NCBI GenBank assembly: GCA_001296005.1
Contig: LJHR01000012.1
Coordinates: 1-44,322 of the forward strand
Reading direction: 5' to 3'
Length of the DNA stretch: 44,322 bases
DNA from: an alpha proteobacterium AAP38
Lineage (GTDB): Bacteria > Pseudomonadota > Alphaproteobacteria > Azospirillales > Azospirillaceae
In this document: piece by piece, positions 23,677 to 32,467 of the stretch
Position numbering within the stretch: position 1 is the stretch's first letter
How the letters are laid out: each line of letters begins with the position of its first letter
Translations under genes and position numbers: made by a program
The notes under the pieces: model-generated
What the model saw: the letters and a program-made list of their open reading frames with translations, nothing else
Told to the model about the DNA's origin: nothing
Databases searched by the model: none

Positions 23677-25149
23677 ATGGACCAGATGCAGCACCCGATG
23701 GGGCTTTCCGATGCCGGCCTGCTGCGCACCCACGGTGTGATCGGCGGTGCCTGGGTGGGTGCCGATGCCGGCGGCCTGCTGGATGTGCGCAACCCGGCCA
23801 CGGGTGCCTTGCTGGCGCAGGTGCCGATGATGGGCGCGGCAGAGACTGCCCGCGCCATCGATGCCGCCGCCGCCGCCCTGCCGTCATGGCGGGCCCTGAC
23901 GGCGCAGGAACGGGCAAAGCTGCTGATGCGCTGGCACGATCTGATGCTGGACGCTGCCGATGATCTGGCCCTGTTGCTGACCCAGGAACAGGGCAAGTCC
24001 CTGGCCGAGGCCAAGGGGGAAATCACCTATGGCGCCAGCTTCATCAGCTGGTTCGCGGAAGAATCCCGCCGCGCCTATGGCGATGTCATCCCCACGCACA
24101 AGCCCGGATCACGTCTGATCACCATCAAGCAGCCGGTGGGCGTGGTGGGCGCCATCACGCCCTGGAATTTCCCCAACGCCATGATCACGCGCAAGCTGGG
24201 GCCGGCCCTGGCGGCGGGCTGCACAATTGTGCTGAAACCGGCGGAGGCAACGCCCTTGTCGGCCCTGGCCTTGGCGGTGCTGGCTGAACGGGCGGGCATT
24301 CCGGCGGGCGTGATCAACATTGTCACGGGCGATCCCGTTGCCATCGGCGGCACGCTGACCGCGTCCTCCACGGTACGGAAGATCAGCTTCACCGGCTCCA
24401 CCCGCGTGGGCCGGTTGCTGATGGCGCAAAGCGCGCCGACGGTAAAGCGCCTGTCGCTGGAACTGGGTGGCAACGCGCCCTTCATCGTGTTTGACGATGC
24501 CGATCTGGGGCCGGCGGTGGCCGGTGCCATGGCGTCGAAATACCGCAATTCCGGCCAGACCTGCGTCTGCGCCAACCGCCTGTTTGTCGAAGATGGCATC
24601 CATGATGCCTTTGTCGCCAAGCTGGCCGAGGAAGTGGGCAAGCTGAAGGTCGGCAATGGTGTGGAAGCCGGTGTCAATCAGGGGCCGCTGATCAACCGGG
24701 CCGCGGTTGAGAAGGTGGAGGAACTGGTGACCGACGCCCTGGAAAAGGGCGCGACGCTGGTCACGGGCGGCAAGCGCCATGATCTGGGCGGCTGCTTCTA
24801 TGAGCCGACGATCCTGACCGGTGTCACCGGTGAGATGCGGATCGCGCATGAGGAAATCTTCGGCCCCGTCGCCGCCATTCAGCGCTTCCGGGGTGAGGAG
24901 GAGGTGCTGCGTCTGGCCAACGATACCGAGTTCGGTCTTGCCGCCTATTTCTACAGCCGCGACCTGGGCCGCATCTGGCGCGTTGCCGAGGGTCTGGAAA
25001 GCGGCATGGTCGGCGTGAATGAGGGCCTGATTTCCACCGAAATCGCGCCGTTCGGTGGCGTCAAACAGTCCGGCCTGGGCCGGGAGGGCAGCAGCCTGGG
25101 CCTGGATGAGTATCTGGAGGTGAAATACATCTCAATGGCCGTGGGGTGA
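23677..25149 (+). CDS. gabD: NAD(P)-dependent succinate-semialdehyde / alpha-ketoglutarate-semialdehyde dehydrogenase type ALDH
   Basis: 490-residue aldehyde dehydrogenase of the GabD branch. It shows the N-terminal PWNFPNAMITRKLGPALAAG stretch, the cofactor loop FTGSTRVGR, the general base Glu in LELGGNAPF and the nucleophilic Cys in NSGQTCVCANR. The C-terminal EIFGPV and GGVKQSGLGREG complete the family signature. Succinate-semialdehyde dehydrogenase is the default call. Some GabD-like enzymes in Azospirillum-type bacteria oxidise alpha-ketoglutarate semialdehyde, which is exactly the product of the hydroxyproline deaminase at 17073. Lying on the same strand as the D-hydroxyproline dehydrogenase but beyond the replication cassette, it could complete that pathway. 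Confidence 0.88.
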   Translation: MDQMQHPMGLSDAGLLRTHGVIGGAWVGADAGGLLDVRNPATGALLAQVPMMGAAETARAIDAAAAALPSWRALTAQERAKLLMRWHDLMLDAADDLALLLTQEQGKSLAEAKGEITYGASFISWFAEESRRAYGDVIPTHKPGSRLITIKQPVGVVGAITPWNFPNAMITRKLGPALAAGCTIVLKPAEATPLSALALAVLAERAGIPAGVINIVTGDPVAIGGTLTASSTVRKISFTGSTRVGRLLMAQSAPTVKRLSLELGGNAPFIVFDDADLGPAVAGAMASKYRNSGQTCVCANRLFVEDGIHDAFVAKLAEEVGKLKVGNGVEAGVNQGPLINRAAVEKVEELVTDALEKGATLVTGGKRHDLGGCFYEPTILTGVTGEMRIAHEEIFGPVAAIQRFRGEEEVLRLANDTEFGLAAYFYSRDLGRIWRVAEGLESGMVGVNEGLISTEIAPFGGVKQSGLGREGSSLGLDEYLEVKYISMAVG

Positions 25150-25180
25150 GGGGCGGGGGAGCTTTTCATCCACTTCTATC

Positions 25181-25206
25181 GCCTTCCCGGCTTTCGCCGG
25201 GAAGGC
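25181..25206. terminator. Convergent-gene hairpin, likely bidirectional terminator
   Basis: Perfect 10-bp arms (25181-25190 and 25197-25206) enclose a six-base loop in the 69-bp gap between the ends of the aldehyde dehydrogenase and cysG genes. The core CCCGGCTTTCGCCGGG matches the centre of the family B REP-like repeats. AAAA follows on the plus strand; no clear T tract is present. Confidence 0.55.
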
Positions 25207-25218
25207 AAAATGGTGGGC

Positions 25219-26631
25219 TTACGCCGCACTGACTTGCTCCATCCCCACCACCGCCCACCCCGGCGCATGCGCCACCGCATCCCCCACCAGGATCAATGAC
25301 GGGGCGCCAGGGTCGGTGAGTGCCGGCGCGTGGGGCAGGGCGGCGATGGTGGCAAACCGCACCTCCGCATCCGGGCGGCAGGCATTGGCGATCAGGGCGG
25401 CGGGCGTGTCGGGCGGCAATCCCGCCTTGATCAGGCTGCCCGCAATATCGCCCAGCCGGTCGCGCCCCATATAGAGCGCCAGGGTCGTGCCCGGATCGGC
25501 CAGCTTGGTCCAGTCGATGGCATCGGTTTCGCCCGATGTGCGGCAATGGGCAGTAACCACGCGCATCGACCGCGCCACGCCGCGATGGGTCAGCGGCAGG
25601 CCCAGCTGTGCCGCCGCCCCCATCGCCGCCGTGATGCCGGGGATCACCGTCACGGCCACGCCGTGACTGCGCAGAAATTCCGCCTCTTCGCCGGCGCGGC
25701 CAAAGATGAACGGGTCCCCGCCCTTCAGCCGCACGACGCGCAGACCCTTTTTGGCACAGGTGGCCATCAGCCGGTTGGTGAATTCCTGCGGGACGGAGCG
25801 GCAGCCCGCCCGCTTGCCTACCGACACCAGCCGCGTTTCCCGCCGCGCCAGGGCCAGGATGCTGTCGGGCACCAGCGCATCGTGCAGGATGATATCGGCG
25901 GACCCGATAGCGCGGGCGGCATGCAGGGTCAGCAGGCCCGGATCACCGGGGCCGGCACCCACCAGCGTGACGGCCCCGCCCTCATCCCGCCCGCCGGCGG
26001 TGAAGCGGGACAGTTCGGCCATGATCTCTGCCACGGCCCCATCTTCGTCCATGCCCATCAACCGGTCGGCCAGGCTGCCTGACAGGACCCGGTCCCAGAA
26101 ACGCTGCCGGTCGCGGGTGGTGGACAGGGTGTGGCGCACGCCGTGACGGGCGCGCTGCGCGGCCCGCGCCAAACTGGCATAGCCGGCGGGGATCGCCGCT
26201 TCCAGCCGCTGGCGGATATTGCGGGCCAGGGCCGGGGCGCCGCCGCCCGTCGATACCGCCACCACCACGGGCGACCGGTCCAGGATGGCCGGCACCGTGA
26301 AATCGCACTGTTCGGGCACATCCACGACATTGACCAGCACATTGCGGGTAAAGGCGGCACAGCGGATACGGTCCGTCAGGTCGGGATCACCCGACCCGTC
26401 CATGGCGATGGTTACCCCGTCCAGAAGCTCTGGCCGGAACTCCGTCTCCCGCCGCCGGATGGCACCGCTTTCCAGCAGTTCCAGCATCTCCTCCCCCACC
26501 TCTGCCGCCAGAAGCAGGATATCGGCCCCGGCGCGGATCAGCAGCCGGGCCTTGGACGCCGCCGCGTCACCACCGCCTGCCAGCAGGACCGACCGGCCCC
26601 GCAGATCCAGAAACAGCGGGAAATAGGGCAT
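25219..26631 (-). CDS. cysG: Siroheme synthase (CysG)
   Basis: 470-residue trifunctional enzyme. The N-terminal precorrin-2 dehydrogenase/ferrochelatase part starts with MPYFPLFLDLRGRSVLLAGG and the C-terminal half is the uroporphyrinogen-III methyltransferase (from about residue 210: VTLVGAGPGDPGLLTL, later VVRLKGGDPFIFGRAGEE and GITAAMGAAAQLGLPLTHR). It makes siroheme from uroporphyrinogen III, the cofactor required by the NirB nitrite reductase encoded upstream. The frame is open far upstream, but the family start is ATG 26631, which lies 13 bp after the nitrate reductase stop. It is the last gene of the nirB-nirD-nasA-cysG transcription unit. Confidence 0.93.
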   Translation of the reverse strand: MPYFPLFLDLRGRSVLLAGGGDAAASKARLLIRAGADILLLAAEVGEEMLELLESGAIRRRETEFRPELLDGVTIAMDGSGDPDLTDRIRCAAFTRNVLVNVVDVPEQCDFTVPAILDRSPVVVAVSTGGGAPALARNIRQRLEAAIPAGYASLARAAQRARHGVRHTLSTTRDRQRFWDRVLSGSLADRLMGMDEDGAVAEIMAELSRFTAGGRDEGGAVTLVGAGPGDPGLLTLHAARAIGSADIILHDALVPDSILALARRETRLVSVGKRAGCRSVPQEFTNRLMATCAKKGLRVVRLKGGDPFIFGRAGEEAEFLRSHGVAVTVIPGITAAMGAAAQLGLPLTHRGVARSMRVVTAHCRTSGETDAIDWTKLADPGTTLALYMGRDRLGDIAGSLIKAGLPPDTPAALIANACRPDAEVRFATIAALPHAPALTDPGAPSLILVGDAVAHAPGWAVVGMEQVSAA

Positions 26632-26644
26632 GGGGCTTGCCGGA

Positions 26645-29290
26645 TCAGGCCGCGACGACAGGTGCAGCATGGCGCAGGATCTCCTTGATCTCGGGAAGGC
26701 AGGAACCGCAGCCGGTGCCGGCGGCGGTGAGTTTGCCGATATCGGCGACGGAGCAGGCTTTGCCCGACCGGACAGCGGCGGCGATCTTGTTGCGGCCCAC
26801 CCCATGGCAGGAACAGACGATGGGGCCATCATCGGCCCCCTCCGTCTCCGGCGCGCGACCGGCCAGAAGGCGGGTGCGGTCCATGGGCGTCAGGGTCGGC
26901 TTGGCGAACAGGGCGGACAGCCAGTCGCGCGAAATCTCCGGCCGTTCGGGGGCCAGGAACAAGGCGGCTGTCAGCTTCCCATCCTTCACCCAGGCCCGGC
27001 GCGTGACTGCGCGGGACGGGTCGGTGAAGTCCAGGATTTCGCAATCCTCCAGCCCGGACAGGGCAGGGGCGTCATCACCAGCCAGCTCAAAAATCCGGCA
27101 CGCCCCCGCCTCCTGCCGCACCCAATAGGGAATGGCGGAAAACTCATGCTTGCGCGTGGTGAAGAACAGGCCCGCCCAGGCGGTGATGAACCGTTCCACC
27201 CGCACGGGCACATGCTTGCTTTCCGGCTGGCCCGACACCGGGTCGGTATGCGGGGCGATCAGGCGGCCGATGCCCCCCTTGGCCGACAGTGTGTCGGACC
27301 AATGCATGGGGATAAAGACCTGACCCGCCCGCTGTGCCTCGGTAATCGCTACGCGCAGCACGGCCTCGCCCTGCAAACTGATCACGCGGGCCAGTTCACC
27401 GTCCAGAAGGTCGGCGGCCTGCGCGTCGGTGGGGTGGATTTCCAGCAGCGGTTCCGGGCGGTGGGCCGACAGGCGGGCGGACAGGCCCGTGCGCGTCATC
27501 GTGTGCCATTGGTCGCGATACCGCCCCGTATTGGCGATCAGGGGAAAGCGCAGGGAGGCGCGTTCCACGGGCGGCACATGGCGTACGGCCAGCATGCGGG
27601 CCCGGCCATTGCCGTGGGTGAAGCGGCCATCAGCATACATCCGGTCGGTGCCGCGCTTGGCGCCTGCCGGCATTGGCCATTGGAACGGCTCCATGCCCGC
27701 ATAGTCCGCCTCCCGCTTGCGGCCCCAGGCGGCGATGTCGAAGGCGCGCAGGCCATCATTCTCAAACCCCGACAGGATGGCATGTTCGCGGAACACCTCG
27801 CCCGGTGTGCGCCAGGCGAACGCGGGGCCGTAGCCCATGACGGTCGCGACCTTGGACATGATCCACCAATCGGCCTTGGCCTCCCCCGGTCCGTCGCGGA
27901 ACGGGCGCTGGCGGGAAATGCGGCGTTCGGAGTTGGTGACGGTGCCATCCTTCTCCCCCCAGCCCAATGCGGGCAGGCGGATATGGGCGTAATCCATACT
28001 GTCGGTGCTGCCCACGATGTCGGACACGATGACCGTGGGGCACAGGCGCAGGGCCTCGCGCACAAGGTCCGCTTCGGGCAGGCTGACCGCCGGGTTGGTG
28101 GCCATTATCCACAGGGCCTTGATGCGGCCTTCCCGGATGGCGCGGAACATGTCCACGGCCTTCAACCCCTGCCCACCCTTCAACGCCGGGGCGTTCCAGA
28201 ACCGGCGCAGCCTTTCCACATCCGCCGGGTCGTCGGGGTTCATATGGGCGGCCAGCTGGTTGGCCAGCCCGCCCACCTCGCGCCCGCCCATGGCATTGGG
28301 CTGCCCGGTCACGGAAAACGGGCTGGACCCCGGCTTGCCCACCCGGCCCGTGGCCAGATGCACATTCAGGATAGCATTGACCTTGTCGGTGCCGCGCGAC
28401 GACTGGTTCACACCCTGGCTGAAGACTGTCACGGTACGCTGGGTGGCGGTGAACCAGTCATAGAAGGTGGCGATATCGGTAGGGTCCAGGCCACAGGTTG
28501 CGGCCACATCGCCCGCATCCTCGGCCGCTGCTTCCAGCGCTGCCTCCAGCCCCGTGACATGGCGCAACACATAGGCGCGGTCGATGGCCTCCACCCGGTC
28601 CAGATGCGCCAGCAAGCCGTTGAACAGGGCCACGTCGCTGCCGGGCTTCAAGGCCAGATGCAGATCGGCCAGATCAGAACTGGCCGTGCCGCGCGGATCG
28701 ATCAGGACGACGCGCGTGCCCCGGTCCCGCCGGGCGGTGCGCAGGCGCTGCGCCAGCACCGGGTGACACCAGGCCAGATTGGACCCGACCAGCACCACCA
28801 GATCGGCAATCTCCAGATCCTCATAATTGCCCGGCACCACATCGGCCCCGAAGGCGCGTTTGTGGCCGGCGACCGTGGAGGCCATGCAAAGTCTTGAATT
28901 GGTGTCGATATGCGGGCTGCCGATGAACCCTTTCAGCAGCTTGTTGGCGACATAGTAATCCTCCGTCAGCAACTGGCCGGAGACGTAGAAGGCGATGGCG
29001 TCGGGGCCATGTTCGGCCAGGGTTGCGGACAGCCGCCCCGCCACTTCGGCAATCGCTGTGTCCCAGGTGACCCGCTGACCGGCCACTTCCGGGTACAGCA
29101 GACGCACATCGCCTGCCGCCTCGGCATTGACCGTATCGATCAGGGCTGCCCCCTTGGAACAAAGACGCCCCTGGTTGGCCGGGTGGTCGGGATCGCCGCC
29201 CACCACCCAGCCATCCCGCGCCCGGCTGACAACCAGCCCGCAGCCAACGCCGCAATAGGGGCAGGTGGTGCGGATTTCGGTGGTGGACAT
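26645..29290 (-). CDS. nasA: Assimilatory nitrate reductase catalytic subunit
   Basis: 881-residue cytoplasmic molybdoenzyme reducing nitrate to nitrite. The N-terminal [4Fe-4S] site uses Cys10, 13, 17 and 44 (TCPYCGVGCG, RLCSKG). The bis-MGD molybdopterin oxidoreductase core follows, with the molybdenum-ligand region NSRLCMAS near residue 130, and the C-terminal dinucleotide-binding domain includes NTGRYRDQWHTMTRTG. A BFD-like [2Fe-2S] domain ends the protein (CSCHGVGRNKI then CGSCLPEI), supplying a second electron entry. No signal peptide is present, which excludes periplasmic NapA. GGAG precedes the ATG. A REP-like element separates it from nirD. No separate NasB/NasC reductase subunit is visible nearby, so the electron donor is unknown. 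Confidence 0.93.
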   Translation of the reverse strand: MSTTEIRTTCPYCGVGCGLVVSRARDGWVVGGDPDHPANQGRLCSKGAALIDTVNAEAAGDVRLLYPEVAGQRVTWDTAIAEVAGRLSATLAEHGPDAIAFYVSGQLLTEDYYVANKLLKGFIGSPHIDTNSRLCMASTVAGHKRAFGADVVPGNYEDLEIADLVVLVGSNLAWCHPVLAQRLRTARRDRGTRVVLIDPRGTASSDLADLHLALKPGSDVALFNGLLAHLDRVEAIDRAYVLRHVTGLEAALEAAAEDAGDVAATCGLDPTDIATFYDWFTATQRTVTVFSQGVNQSSRGTDKVNAILNVHLATGRVGKPGSSPFSVTGQPNAMGGREVGGLANQLAAHMNPDDPADVERLRRFWNAPALKGGQGLKAVDMFRAIREGRIKALWIMATNPAVSLPEADLVREALRLCPTVIVSDIVGSTDSMDYAHIRLPALGWGEKDGTVTNSERRISRQRPFRDGPGEAKADWWIMSKVATVMGYGPAFAWRTPGEVFREHAILSGFENDGLRAFDIAAWGRKREADYAGMEPFQWPMPAGAKRGTDRMYADGRFTHGNGRARMLAVRHVPPVERASLRFPLIANTGRYRDQWHTMTRTGLSARLSAHRPEPLLEIHPTDAQAADLLDGELARVISLQGEAVLRVAITEAQRAGQVFIPMHWSDTLSAKGGIGRLIAPHTDPVSGQPESKHVPVRVERFITAWAGLFFTTRKHEFSAIPYWVRQEAGACRIFELAGDDAPALSGLEDCEILDFTDPSRAVTRRAWVKDGKLTAALFLAPERPEISRDWLSALFAKPTLTPMDRTRLLAGRAPETEGADDGPIVCSCHGVGRNKIAAAVRSGKACSVADIGKLTAAGTGCGSCLPEIKEILRHAAPVVAA

Positions 29291-29315
29291 GGGGTGCTCC
29301 TACAAACGCTCTTAC

Positions 29316-29436
29316 CGTCATCCCGGCGAAAGCCGGGACCCAGGGGTCCCAGGCTCAGGCCTGTCGGCAGCGTTGATGAACGGTGGGGACATGTTGGGCT
29401 ATTGGCCCCTGGGTCCCGGCTTTCGCCGGGATGACG
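29316..29436. repeat. REPIN-like paired REP element, family B
   Basis: Two 31-bp arms (29316-29346 and 29406-29436) are perfect inverted copies, and each contains its own short palindrome around CCCGGCGAAAGCCGGG. The 59-bp centre shows no gene. The arms share the TCATCCCGGC core with the hairpin at 3692. It occupies most of the 177-bp nirD-nasA gap within the operon and may fold the mRNA into a long stable hairpin, lowering or stabilising expression of nasA-cysG relative to nirBD. Confidence 0.8.
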
Positions 29437-29467
29437 AAACGGGGGCGAATGCAGGTGAGGGAAGGCG

Positions 29468-29791
29468 TCACACCACCAACCCCAGCTCCACCCGCCCATC
29501 GACCAGCCGCGCGGGGATGCGCCCCGTGCAGCCTTCGTCCGGCCCCTGCGCAAAGCCGGTGGCGAGGTCAATGACCCAGTTATGCAGGGGGCAGGTCACG
29601 GCATGGCCATGCACGATGCCTTCCGACAGCGGCCCCTTCTTGTGCGGGCATTCATCGCGCAGCGCGAAGACCTGATCATCGATGGTGCGGAACACCGCGA
29701 TGCGGCCTTCCCGATGGTCCACACGGCGGGCACCCTGGACGGGAATGTCCGTCAGCGGGCCGATATCTTTCCATTCAAGCGGGCGGTGCAT
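29468..29791 (-). CDS. nirD: Nitrite reductase small subunit (Rieske-like NirD)
   Basis: 107-residue NirD with a Rieske [2Fe-2S] fold. Unlike many NirD proteins, which have lost the ligands, all four are present: Cys48 and His50 in CPHKKGPL, Cys67 and His70 in CPLHNW. It therefore probably holds a real cluster. It begins 6 bp after the nirB stop and is co-transcribed. Together with NirB it forms the NAD(P)H nitrite reductase that makes ammonium. Confidence 0.92.
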   Translation of the reverse strand: MHRPLEWKDIGPLTDIPVQGARRVDHREGRIAVFRTIDDQVFALRDECPHKKGPLSEGIVHGHAVTCPLHNWVIDLATGFAQGPDEGCTGRIPARLVDGRVELGLVV

Positions 29792-29797
29792 GGCGGC

Positions 29798-32272
29798 TCA
29801 CTCCACAGTGGCAAGTGCTTGGAAATCACGGGACGCCGGGGCACCGGGTGCGCGTTCGGCCCAGGGATCGACCTGCGCATGGCGCTGGCTGGCCAGGAAC
29901 CGTTCGTGCAGGGCGCGGCGGTTGTCGGCATCGTCCACCACGCGGGTCTTGACGAAATCCAGGCCCACCCGCTCGATCCAGGGGGCCGTGCGTTCCAGGT
30001 AATGCGCCTCTTCTCGATAGAGCTGCATGAAGGCGCCGCAATATTCCTGCACCTCCTCTTCGGTGGTCACCTTGGCCAGAAGGTCGGTGCCGCGCAGCTT
30101 GATGCCGCCATTGCCGCCGACCAGCAGGTCAAAGCCGCCATCGGTGGCGATGACGCCGAAATCCTTGATCGTCGCCTCCGCACAGTTCCGGGGACAGCCC
30201 GACACGGCCATCTTGAACTTGTGCGGGGTCCAGGAGCCCCAGGTCATCCGTTCCAGATTGACCCCGACCTCCATGGATTTCTGCGTGCCGAACCGGCACC
30301 ATTCCGACCCCACACAGGTCTTTACCGTCCGCAGCGCCTTGCCATAGGCATGGCCCGACACCATGCCGGCCCCGTTCAGATCGGCCCAGACGGCGGGAAG
30401 ATCTTCCTTCTTGATGCCCAGCAGGTCGATACGCTGCCCGCCCGTCACCTTCACGGTTGGGATGTCGAACTTGTCCACCACATCGGCGATGGCGCGCAGT
30501 TCCTTGGCATTGGTCAACCCGCCCCACATGCGGGGGACGACTGAATAGGTGCCGTCCTTCTGGATGTTGGCATGCACGCGCTCATTCACGAACCGGCTGG
30601 CGCCGTGGTCGACATACTCACCGGGCCAAGTGGCCAGCAGATAGTAATTCAGGGCCGGGCGGCAGGTGTGGCAGCCATCGGGCGTCTTCCATTCCAGCGC
30701 CTGCATGACGGCGGGAATGGATTTCAGTTCCTGCACGCGGATCAGGCGGCGGATCGTATCATGGTCATGGTCGCTGCATTTGCAGATCGGCTTGACCCCT
30801 GCCGCCTCATACTCACCACCCAGCGTATGGGCCAGCAGCCCTTCCACCAACCCGGTGCAGGACCCGCACGACGCCGATGCCTTGGTCGTGGCCTTCACCT
30901 GATCCAGGGTTGTCAGACCCTTTTCGGCGATGGCCTTGACGATGGTGCCCTTGCAGACGCCGTTGCAGCCGCAGATTTCTGCCGTATCAGGCAGCGCCGC
31001 AACGGCGGCGGTAGGGTTTGCGGCACCGCCTTCCTTGGCTGCGAAACCCTGCCCGAAGATCAGGGTGTCGCGCAGGCCGCTGACATCCTCGCCTGCCTTC
31101 AGAAGCTGGAAATACCAGGCCCCATCGGCGGTATCGCCATACATCACCGCACCCTTGATGCGGCCATCCTGCAGAACGATGCGCTTGTAAACGCCACGGC
31201 CCGCATCGCGGAAAACGATATCCTCCGTCCCCGGCCCACCGCTGAAATCACCGGCGGAGAACACGTCCACGCCCGTGACCTTCAACTTGGTGGAGGTGAC
31301 GGAACCCGGATAGCCCGCAGCCTGTTTACCGGCCAGATGATCTGCCAGGACCTTGGCCATCTCAAACAGCGGCTGCACCAGACCGTAACAGGCCCCGCGA
31401 TGCTGCACGCACTCGCCGACGGCAGTGATGGCGGGATCGTTGGTCACCATATGGTCATCGACCATGATGCCGCGCCCAACCTCCAAACCTGCTGCTGCCG
31501 CCAGCCTTGTGTCGGGACGGATGCCCACGGCCATCACCACCAGATCGGCCTTCAGTTCGGTACCGTCCTTCAGCGCCACACCGGTCACATGGGTGTCACC
31601 CAGGATGGCGGCGGTATCGGCGCTGGTCAGGACGGTCAGGCCCCGGCGTTCCAGTTCCCGGGCCAGCAGATGACCGGCGGACGGGTCCAGCTGCCGTTCC
31701 ATCAGATGCCCGGCCAGATGCAGGACGGTAACGTCCATTCCCCGCGCCTTCAGGCCGACGGCGGCTTCCAGGCCCAGCAACCCACCGCCGATAACCACGG
31801 CGTGCCCGCCCTGGGCACTGGCGGCCAGCATGGCATCGACATCATCCACGTCGCGGAAGGTGACCACGCCGGGCAGGCGCGCGCCTGGGATGGGGATGAC
31901 GATGGGCATGGAACCGGTGGCGATCAGCAGCCGGTCATAGGGGACGGAAAGGCCGGAACGCGTGATCACCACCTGATCATCGCGGTCGATCTGTTCCACC
32001 GGGTCGCCGGCATGCAGCTTGATATGGTTGCTGGCGTACCAGTCCAGGTCGTTGATCACGATCTGGTCAAAGGTCTTTTCGCCCGACAGCAAGGGCGACA
32101 GCATGATGCGGTTATAATTCACGCGCGGTTCGGCGCCGAACACCGTGATGTCGTACAGGTCGGGGGCCCGTTCCAGCAATTCCTCGACAGCGCGGATGCC
32201 GGCCATGCCATTGCCGATAACGACCAGCCGGGGGCGTGAACGGGTGGCCGGGGGGGCGGAGAAGGGGGTCAT
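29798..32272 (-). CDS. nirB: NAD(P)H nitrite reductase large subunit
   Basis: 824-residue cytoplasmic siroheme enzyme reducing nitrite to ammonium. The FAD/NAD(P)H domain starts with LVVIGNGMAGIRAVEELL and contains AVVIGGGLLGLEAAVGL. A rubredoxin-reductase-like part and BFD [2Fe-2S] domain follow (CGCNGVCKGTIV and ASCGSCTGLVEG). The siroheme/[4Fe-4S] half-domains end with ligand Cys in CVGSEWCRFGTQ (near residue 650) and SGCPRNCAEATIKD (near 690). The frame stays open upstream to 32554; ATG 32272 is preferred, with GGAG six bases before it, and ATG 32284 is the alternative. It is preceded by a sigma-54 promoter and an attenuator leader, which place it under NtrC and NasT type control. Confidence 0.93.
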   Translation of the reverse strand: MTPFSAPPATRSRPRLVVIGNGMAGIRAVEELLERAPDLYDITVFGAEPRVNYNRIMLSPLLSGEKTFDQIVINDLDWYASNHIKLHAGDPVEQIDRDDQVVITRSGLSVPYDRLLIATGSMPIVIPIPGARLPGVVTFRDVDDVDAMLAASAQGGHAVVIGGGLLGLEAAVGLKARGMDVTVLHLAGHLMERQLDPSAGHLLARELERRGLTVLTSADTAAILGDTHVTGVALKDGTELKADLVVMAVGIRPDTRLAAAAGLEVGRGIMVDDHMVTNDPAITAVGECVQHRGACYGLVQPLFEMAKVLADHLAGKQAAGYPGSVTSTKLKVTGVDVFSAGDFSGGPGTEDIVFRDAGRGVYKRIVLQDGRIKGAVMYGDTADGAWYFQLLKAGEDVSGLRDTLIFGQGFAAKEGGAANPTAAVAALPDTAEICGCNGVCKGTIVKAIAEKGLTTLDQVKATTKASASCGSCTGLVEGLLAHTLGGEYEAAGVKPICKCSDHDHDTIRRLIRVQELKSIPAVMQALEWKTPDGCHTCRPALNYYLLATWPGEYVDHGASRFVNERVHANIQKDGTYSVVPRMWGGLTNAKELRAIADVVDKFDIPTVKVTGGQRIDLLGIKKEDLPAVWADLNGAGMVSGHAYGKALRTVKTCVGSEWCRFGTQKSMEVGVNLERMTWGSWTPHKFKMAVSGCPRNCAEATIKDFGVIATDGGFDLLVGGNGGIKLRGTDLLAKVTTEEEVQEYCGAFMQLYREEAHYLERTAPWIERVGLDFVKTRVVDDADNRRALHERFLASQRHAQVDPWAERAPGAPASRDFQALATVE

Positions 32273-32308
32273 GTCTGGCTCCATCCATCTCTTGCGCAAA
32301 AAACGCGC

Positions 32309-32371
32309 AATAAAAAAGGCGTCCGACCGTGCATCGTCCCTCGCCTGGGGACAGTTACACGTTCGGACGCC
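32309..32371 (-). terminator. Attenuator terminator in the nirB leader
   Basis: Read on minus, GGCGTCCGA (32371-32363) pairs with TCGGACGCC (32326-32318). Inner CGTG/CACG and GTCCC/GGGAC pairs follow, and the stem is followed immediately by TTTTTTATT. It is a very strong intrinsic terminator located between the sigma-54 promoter and nirB, so transcription must be antiterminated for the operon to be expressed. A further short inverted repeat (TTGCGC at 32292-32297 and GCGCAA at 32305-32310) lies just past it, before the ribosome site. Confidence 0.85.
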
Positions 32372-32381
32372 ATTATCCGGT

Positions 32382-32454
32382 GGGGCCCGGCCTTGGACCC
32401 CTATATGCACCCTTCCCACCGGGAAGGGCCGTCGCAACGCTGCATCGCCTTGCG
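32382..32454 (-). ncRNA. ANTAR-type antiterminator leader hairpins of the nirB operon
   Basis: On minus, P2 (32401-32382) is a 7-bp stem with hexaloop AAGGCC, having the A1 and G4 that ANTAR proteins recognise. P1 (32454-32433) folds as CGCAA/TTGCG plus GC/GC around hexaloop GATGCA, with an internal G-G mismatch. A third strong hairpin (32428-32410) lies between them. The set is directly upstream of the terminator at 32371-32309. The adjacent nasT gene encodes the expected RNA-binding antiterminator. P1 has G rather than A at loop position 1, so it is less certain than P2. Confidence 0.7.
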
Positions 32455-32467
32455 CCGCTCCCCTATT

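Noticed and set aside
26630-28897. 755-codon open frame on plus opposite the nitrate reductase
   Set aside because: It is a shadow of the nasA coding strand, with no signal, fold motif or ribosome site.
30572-32239. 555-codon open frame on plus opposite nirB
   Set aside because: It is antisense to an unmistakable nirB, and its composition is typical of a shadow frame.
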